Assembly: GCF_001428255.1 (NCBI RefSeq)
Contig: NZ_LMRW01000003.1
Location: forward strand, 137,277 to 201,276
Length of the DNA stretch: 64,000 nucleotides
From: Agromyces sp. Soil535
Lineage (GTDB): Bacteria; Actinomycetota; Actinomycetes; Actinomycetales; Microbacteriaceae
Direction: 5' to 3'
Of the stretch, positions 59,626-64,000 are shown in pieces (position 1 is the first letter of the stretch; the number at the start of each line of letters is the position of its first letter). Under the pieces are notes generated by a model. It was not told the origin of the DNA and did no database searches. It saw nothing but the letters and a program-made list of their open reading frames with translations. A program made the translations under genes and the position numbers.

Positions 59626-60104
59626 GAGCCGCCCTCGAGCAGGGCGACGAGCTTGTCGAGCTCACCGTCCCAGCCCTCGCGGTGGCTCTCGAGGTTCGCG
59701 CTCGGGTCGGAGGTGGTCTCGAACCCGGTCTCCACCACCGTGAGCCGGGTGCCGTTCGACACCCGCTCGAGGGTGAAGGTGAAGACCGTCGAGTGCGCCT
59801 CGTCGACCTCGTCGGGCAGCGACCCGGGGGCGTCGTCGTTCCCCCAGCGGTACGAGACCATCCGGGGCGCGTCGAGCGCCTCGATCCGCAGTGGCACGGC
59901 CCCGTAGTCGGGGAACGTGAGGGTGCCCCGCGCGCCGACGCCGGCGCCGTTGAAGACGGCCTGCCCGAACCACTTCGAGATGTGCTCGGGCTCGGTCACC
60001 GCCGACCACACCTTCTCGATCGGCGCGGCGATCTGGATCGTGCGCCGCACGGTGAACTGGCTCTCGTCGATGACGGATGCCTCGTTGCTGGTCATGTGCT
60101 CCAT
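59622..60104 (-). CDS. SRPBCC (AHSA1-like) domain protein
   Basis: A 160-aa Bet-v1/AHSA1-fold protein (FTVRRTIQIAAPIEKVWSAV, EPEHISKWFGQAVF, STVFTFTLERVSNGTRLTVVE, EGWDGELDKLVALLEGG). ATG 60104 follows AAAGGAAGC. It likely binds a hydrophobic ligand. It is translated before the ArsR gene in this operon, and an operator-like site lies 22-42 bases upstream. Confidence 0.88.
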   Translation of the reverse strand: MEHMTSNEASVIDESQFTVRRTIQIAAPIEKVWSAVTEPEHISKWFGQAVFNGAGVGARGTLTFPDYGAVPLRIEALDAPRMVSYRWGNDDAPGSLPDEVDEAHSTVFTFTLERVSNGTRLTVVETGFETTSDPSANLESHREGWDGELDKLVALLEGGS

Positions 60105-60125
60105 GATGCTTCCTTTCATTGGGTT

Positions 60126-60146
60126 CTGCAGTTATCGGGTTGCAAC
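60126..60146. promoter_or_regulatory. Operator-like site C before the SRPBCC-ArsR operon
   Basis: CTGCAGTTATCGGGTTGCAAC is nearly the reverse complement of site A. It overlaps the MFS stop codon (60132-60134) and lies just upstream of the SRPBCC start. Confidence 0.6.
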
Positions 60147-61343
60147 GGGTTGGGCCTCGGGCACGAGTGCCGCGACGGGGGCCCTGAAGAGGCTCGTGGC
60201 CCACGCAGCGGCGATGGCCGTCAGGGCGATGACGATCCCCGTGACCACGGCGAAGGAGACTTCCCGGCCGTCGATCGCCATCCCGCCCGCGAACGCGCCG
60301 AACGCGATGCCGGCGTTCACCGCGGATGCGGGCAATGACGATGCGAGCGGTGCGCCGGGGCCGGCGAGCCTCACGACGCGGTACTGGATCGACGGACCGG
60401 TGCCCATGCCGAAGAGCCCGATGCCGAATACGGCCAGGCCCGCGAGCCACGGGTTCGCTCCGAAGGCGAGTAGCGCGACGAGCGATGCCGTCACGCCGAT
60501 CGCCCCGATGATCAGCGTGCGGGATGCGTTGGCGTCGGCGAAGCGGCCGCCGCCGAACGACCCGATGGCGGTGGCGGCGCCGTACACGAGCAGGAACACC
60601 GAGACGGTCGGCCCCGTGACATCCGCCACCTGGTTGAGGAACGGGACGAGGTACGTGACGGCCGACAGCATGGCCGCGAACGTCAGGAAGCTCACCGCGA
60701 GCACCGCGAGCACTCGCGGGGCGAACGCATGCCGGGCCTGGCCCACCGCGCTGTGCTCGCGCGGGGTCGGCACCGACGGCAGCACCGCGATCGCGAGCGC
60801 CAGGACGATTGCGCCGGCCGCGACCACGGCGACGAACGATCCGCGCCAGCCGACCGCCTGCCCGAGCAGCGTGCCCACCGGCAGCCCCAGCGCGCTCGAC
60901 ATCGCGAATCCCGAGATGATCACGGCCATCGCACGGCCGGTGCGCTCGGGGGGCACGATCGAGGTCGCGGTCACCATCGCGGCCGCGATGAACAACCCCT
61001 GCACCGCGCCGATGACGACCCGAGCGGCGACGAAGGCCGGATAGTCGGCGATCAGCGCCGGCAGCAGGTTGGCCACGACGAACACGCTCGTCGCGCCGAG
61101 CAGCACACGCCGACGATCGAATCGCGTCGTCAGGAACGTCAGCAGGGGGCCGCCGATCGCGAGCCCGAGCGCGTTGGCGGTCACCAACGCGCCCGCGGCG
61201 GGCACCGACACCGCCAGGTCGACGGCGATCAGGTCGATCATGCCGACCACGAGCATCTCGGCGCAGCCCATCACGAACGCCCCGGCGAACAGTACGGCCA
61301 GCACAGCGGTGGTGGGTGCCGGCGCCTCTCTGGTGGTCATCAT
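60132..61343 (-). CDS. MFS drug/sugar efflux transporter
   Basis: A 403-aa major facilitator with 12 hydrophobic helices. The signature between helices 2 and 3 reads TTRFDRRRVLLG, and PPERTGRAMAVIISGFAMSSALGLPVGTLLG holds the antiporter motif of drug:H+ efflux pumps (DHA1). The start is ATG 61343 after GAGGAGCG. Two inverted repeats sit 18-70 bases upstream and overlap its likely promoter, so it is probably repressed by the downstream ArsR protein and induced by a toxic compound. Confidence 0.9.
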   Translation of the reverse strand: MMTTREAPAPTTAVLAVLFAGAFVMGCAEMLVVGMIDLIAVDLAVSVPAAGALVTANALGLAIGGPLLTFLTTRFDRRRVLLGATSVFVVANLLPALIADYPAFVAARVVIGAVQGLFIAAAMVTATSIVPPERTGRAMAVIISGFAMSSALGLPVGTLLGQAVGWRGSFVAVVAAGAIVLALAIAVLPSVPTPREHSAVGQARHAFAPRVLAVLAVSFLTFAAMLSAVTYLVPFLNQVADVTGPTVSVFLLVYGAATAIGSFGGGRFADANASRTLIIGAIGVTASLVALLAFGANPWLAGLAVFGIGLFGMGTGPSIQYRVVRLAGPGAPLASSLPASAVNAGIAFGAFAGGMAIDGREVSFAVVTGIVIALTAIAAAWATSLFRAPVAALVPEAQPVATR

Positions 61344-61360
61344 CTTCGCTCCTCAGTTTG

Positions 61361-61380
61361 CTGCAACCCGATAGTTGCAG
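61361..61380. promoter_or_regulatory. Operator-like site A upstream of the MFS gene
   Basis: CTGCAAC-N6-GTTGCAG, a perfect 7-base inverted repeat, 18 bases before the MFS start. Confidence 0.7.
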
Positions 61381-61393
61381 ATCTACCAAGAAA

Positions 61394-61413
61394 CTGCAAC
61401 CCCCAAGTTGCAG
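61394..61413. promoter_or_regulatory. Operator-like site B upstream of the MFS gene
   Basis: A second CTGCAAC-N6-GTTGCAG with the same arms, 33 bases centre-to-centre from site A (about three helical turns), so two repressor dimers could bind the same DNA face. Confidence 0.7.
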
Positions 61414-61425
61414 TCGGCAGAAGCC

Positions 61426-61686
61426 TCAGTCGGCGGCCAGGATCGCCTCGAGCCGCGCCCGGCACTCGGCGACGAAGTCGGGATACGTGTGCCAGTAGTA
61501 GGAGATGCCGCTCACCGCCACCGCGATCCCACGCCCGGGCGCGCGTCCAGGTCGGTTCGTCGAGCCCCGAATCGTCCCAGTACGCCCGGCGAGCCTGGGG
61601 CGGCAAGTCCCAGATCGTGGCGTGCTCGGCATCGGGCCCGCCGTCCGAGGCAGCCGCACGAGCAACTCGTCGCCCAGGCGGAACAT
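61426..61686 (-). pseudogene. Aminoglycoside phosphotransferase remnant
   Basis: The pieces of an APH/kinase gene survive in two frames: an N-terminal strip FRLGDELLVRLPR, then, in another frame, GPDAEHATIWDLPPQARRAYW and LDEPTWTRARAW, then in the first frame the C-terminus SYYWHTYPDFVAECRARLE. The catalytic middle (HGDxxxxN and the Asp of the Mg site) is missing. A large internal deletion plus two frame changes have destroyed the gene. Confidence 0.65.
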
Positions 61687-61797
61687 CCGAGAAGCCTCTC
61701 AAACGGATGCCGCGGAAGGCCAACGGGACCACCCCTGCCGCCGCGCCGGCCACCACATCCGTCTCGCGAGGAGCAGTCGAGGCGGATGCGCCCGACG

Positions 61798-62196
61798 CTA
61801 CGGCCGCGTCAGCACGATGGATGCAGCGAACCGGCCGACCACCCGCCTGAAGAGCGGCTTCGCCAGGGCCGCGGCATCCTTCGGGTCGATCAGGCGAGGT
61901 TCCGTCGCCCGATGGACCCGCCCCTTCCAGGTCACGGTGGCGCCGCCGGCCGCCAGTACGTTCCTGGCCCAATTGGTCTTCGGGCCCCATGGCAATCCGA
62001 TGAGGAAGATGTCGGTCGACATCGCCGGGATCACGGCGACCGGGGTGTCGTAGTGCGTCCCGCTCCGTCGTCCGTCGTGGTGCATGATCGCCCACAGGGG
62101 GAACCAACGTCGCCCGGAGAGCGCCAGAGCCACCGGAGCGCTCACCCGCAGTAGCCATCGGGGCGGCGGTGCTGGAGCACGACTCGACTCACCCAT
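61798..62196 (-). CDS. Deazaflavin (F420)-dependent nitroreductase family protein (second)
   Basis: A 132-aa DDN-type split-barrel protein. Visible parts are WFPLWAIMHHDGRRSGTHYDTPV, FLIGLPWGPKTNWARNVLAAGG and WKGRVHRATEPRLIDP. The NWARNVLAAGG stretch is the counterpart of the NPAWYYNL motif in the member at 29368. ATG 62196 is the start. The longer open frame upstream is out of character. The C-terminus ends at the decayed APH. Confidence 0.8.
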   Translation of the reverse strand: MGESSRAPAPPPRWLLRVSAPVALALSGRRWFPLWAIMHHDGRRSGTHYDTPVAVIPAMSTDIFLIGLPWGPKTNWARNVLAAGGATVTWKGRVHRATEPRLIDPKDAAALAKPLFRRVVGRFAASIVLTRP

Positions 62197-62245
62197 GGTT
62201 CCAGCATCCTCCGTTCCGAGGATGTGTTGCGGCATCCGGAAGCGC

Positions 62246-62281
62246 GATGACGCGGCGCCCCACGGCAGGCGCCGCGTCATC
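62246..62281. terminator. Strong stem-loop after the beta-galactosidase gene
   Basis: GATGACGCGGCGCC and GGCGCCGCGTCATC form a perfect 14-base stem with an 8-base loop, 15 bases beyond the stop of the minus-strand GH2 gene and upstream of the DDN gene. No T-tract follows. Likely terminator. Confidence 0.75.
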
Positions 62282-62295
62282 CGCTCACCGCGACA

Positions 62296-64000
62296 TCACC
62301 CGGCGACGACGGACTCCAGCGCCGGCTCGTCGCCACGGGCCGGCTCGCTCTGGACGGTGAGCGTGACCGGGGCGCATCCGCTCGCACTCACGTGCACGGT
62401 GATGGGGCCGGCGCCGGTCGGCCGGATGATGGCGAGGGCACGGCCATCGAACGTTCGATGGCTGGCCGTTCGATACGTGTGCTCCGGGGCGGGGTTCCCA
62501 CTTCCGAGAGCCTGCAGGACGCCGGCACCAGTCACGTCCACGGTGATGATCCCGTCTGCATCGGTGAACACGTTCCCATCACTGTCGCTGAGCGACACGG
62601 GAACGAACACGAGGTCCGAGAGGTTGCCCCGCGGCGCACCTGACTCGGCCGACACCGTGAGTTCCGGCGAACCGCTCGCGGTGCGAAGCGAATGGCGTTC
62701 GGCAGGTGCTCCGTCACGATAGGCAACCGCGACCAGTTCTCCGGGCTCGTAGTTCACGATGAACTCCGCCTTGTAACGGTTCGCGGCGCCGGCGGCTGCT
62801 CGGGCGATCGGCCGGTCATTCAGTCGGAGCTCCACCTCGTCGGCGTCGGTGTAGATCTCGACGGTCAACGGTCGGCCCTCGTGTCCTGCCCAGGTCCAGC
62901 TGGCGATGCTGTCGCTCCAGCTCCAAGGTCCGGCGTGGAAGGTGTCGTGCTCATGGCCCGGCCGGTGAACAGCGATGTACGGGGCGGATCTGAGACCGAA
63001 GACGATTTCGCGGTAATACGAGGCCGGCCTCCGATCGCCTGTCAGGTCGATGTCGCCGCACCAGGCAGCGATCCAGGGGAAGGGACCTGCAAATGACGGG
63101 GCGTCGCTCTCGCCGGTGAGGTACTGGGGGCGACCGATGCCGACCTCACCGAGGTAGTCCCAGCCCGTCCAGGTGAAGTCACCGATCACGTGTGGGTTCT
63201 CCCGCACGAGACGCCAATTGTGGTCGATGTGGGCTGGGAACGTCTCGGTTCCGACGATGATCCGGTTGGGGAAGAGCTCCTGGTCCATGACGTAGCGGCT
63301 GTCGAGGTAGTTCATGCCGGCCACGTCGAGCACGCCGAAGGACTCGGCCGTGCGCTCGGTGACGAGGGGCGATGCGCCGATCATGTTCATGAACTCGCCG
63401 GGGCCCGACATCAGCGTGTTGATGCCGGCGCCGTCGTCGGCTCCTGCGCCTCGCTCGGCACTCATCCGCTTGAGGTCGTCGATGACGGCGAGCATGCCGT
63501 TCACCGCATTGGTGACGAAGCGTGTCGGGTCGAGTTCGCGCACCTTCTCGGCGAGGTTGCGGCCGATGACGCCGCCCGTAGGTGAGCCCGTTTCGGGAAT
63601 CTCGTTGCCGATCGAGTACATGATCACGCAGGGGTGGTTGAAGTCCTTGGCCACCATGGCGGCGACGTCACGTTCCCACCATTCGGCGAAGTTGAGCGCG
63701 TAATCGTAAGCGGTCTTGGTCGAGGTCCACATGTCGAACGTCTCGTCCATGACGTACATGCCCAACCGGTCGCACGCGTCGAGCAGCGCCGAGCTCATCG
63801 GGTTGTGCGCGGAACGGATGGCGTTGAATCCCGCTTCCTTGAGCAAGCGGATGCGTCGCTCCTCCGCCGCTGCGAACGTCGCCGATCCGAGGATGCCATT
63901 GTCGTGGTGGATGCAGGCGCCGCGGAGCTTGACACTTCGTCCGTTCACGCGCAGACCATGGACGGGATCCAGCTGCAGCCGTCGGATGCCGAAGTGCGTC
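62296..64000 (-). CDS. GH2 beta-galactosidase, 5' end outside the window
   Basis: Only the C-terminal ~568 residues are present, as the frame runs out of the window at 64000. The catalytic barrel starts THFGIRRLQLDPVHGLRVNG and has the acid/base Glu in YSIGNEIPETG and the nucleophile Glu in IVGTETFPAH. C-terminal beta domains follow (TVDVTGAGVLQALGSGNPAPEH, GITVHVSASGCAPVTL-like). Substrates could be beta-galactosides or related beta-glycosides of plant polysaccharides. A strong stem-loop follows the stop. The N-terminus, and whether there is a signal peptide, is unknown. Confidence 0.93.
   Translation of the reverse strand, partial: THFGIRRLQLDPVHGLRVNGRSVKLRGACIHHDNGILGSATFAAAEERRIRLLKEAGFNAIRSAHNPMSSALLDACDRLGMYVMDETFDMWTSTKTAYDYALNFAEWWERDVAAMVAKDFNHPCVIMYSIGNEIPETGSPTGGVIGRNLAEKVRELDPTRFVTNAVNGMLAVIDDLKRMSAERGAGADDGAGINTLMSGPGEFMNMIGASPLVTERTAESFGVLDVAGMNYLDSRYVMDQELFPNRIIVGTETFPAHIDHNWRLVRENPHVIGDFTWTGWDYLGEVGIGRPQYLTGESDAPSFAGPFPWIAAWCGDIDLTGDRRPASYYREIVFGLRSAPYIAVHRPGHEHDTFHAGPWSWSDSIASWTWAGHEGRPLTVEIYTDADEVELRLNDRPIARAAAGAANRYKAEFIVNYEPGELVAVAYRDGAPAERHSLRTASGSPELTVSAESGAPRGNLSDLVFVPVSLSDSDGNVFTDADGIITVDVTGAGVLQALGSGNPAPEHTYRTASHRTFDGRALAIIRPTGAGPITVHVSASGCAPVTLTVQSEPARGDEPALESVVAG

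Overview
The window is high-GC, densely coded DNA with many GTG starts, ATGA/GTGA start-stop overlaps and frequent 'ggcatcc' words. Together with the gene families (TCS histidine kinases of the NarL type, ECF41 sigma factor, F420-type DDN nitroreductases, actinobacterial cytochrome b, LacI-controlled sugar ABC operons) this points to an actinobacterium, most likely a Microbacteriaceae member (Agromyces/Microbacterium/Leifsonia type). The genus cannot be fixed from the sequence alone. No rRNA, tRNA, CRISPR array, transposase or phage gene was seen.

Layout. 1-6.8 kb: ABC-F ATPase, unknown gene, Phd/VapC-type toxin-antitoxin pair, glycosyltransferase, two exported/anchored proteins, and remnants of a rhamnosidase end and of an ABC-F gene. 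6.7-10.5 kb: NarL-type two-component pair and small membrane/unknown genes. 10.6-15.3 kb: a 1580-residue secreted GH78 rhamnosidase with a LacI-type palindrome upstream. 15.5-21.7 kb: broken hydrolase plus truncated DHFR-like gene, AlkZ-like/degenerate-resolvase pair, DipZ-like thioredoxin, frameshifted epoxide hydrolase, GntR regulator. 21.7-24.9 kb: nitrilase-permease-second nitrilase operon facing the GntR gene. 24.9-35.3 kb: small regulators (two TetR, Lrp, ArsR) each facing or coupled to small enzymes (VOC, tautomerase, LysE exporter, SRPBCC), plus flavin oxidases, aldo/keto reductase and PdxH-like oxidase. 35.4-44.5 kb: a six-gene minus-strand sugar operon, solute-binding protein - two permeases - LacI - GH3 - GH95. 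44.6-50.4 kb: membrane proteins, second two-component pair, an NAD(P)-binding protein and its decayed twin. 50.3-59.3 kb: orphan cytochrome b, large LuxR regulator with a downstream esterase, ECF41 sigma factor coupled to a carboxymuconolactone-decarboxylase-like gene, acyl-CoA dehydrogenase. 59.3-64 kb: ArsR-SRPBCC and MFS genes sharing one operator motif, a wrecked aminoglycoside phosphotransferase, a DDN nitroreductase, and a GH2 beta-galactosidase running off the end.

Two themes stand out. First, plant-polysaccharide use: secreted GH78, intracellular-type GH3 and GH95, GH2 and a sugar ABC importer suggest uptake and trimming of pectin/hemicellulose oligosaccharides. Second, gene decay by duplication: at least eight partial or frameshifted gene copies lie here, several with their intact relative in the same window (rhamnosidase, ABC-F, YCII, PhnB-like VOC, NAD(P)-binding protein, ArsR tail). 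The best regulatory signals are an ECF41-type promoter, a three-site CTGCAAC/GTTGCAG operator set, twin TetR operators and LacI-type palindromes.
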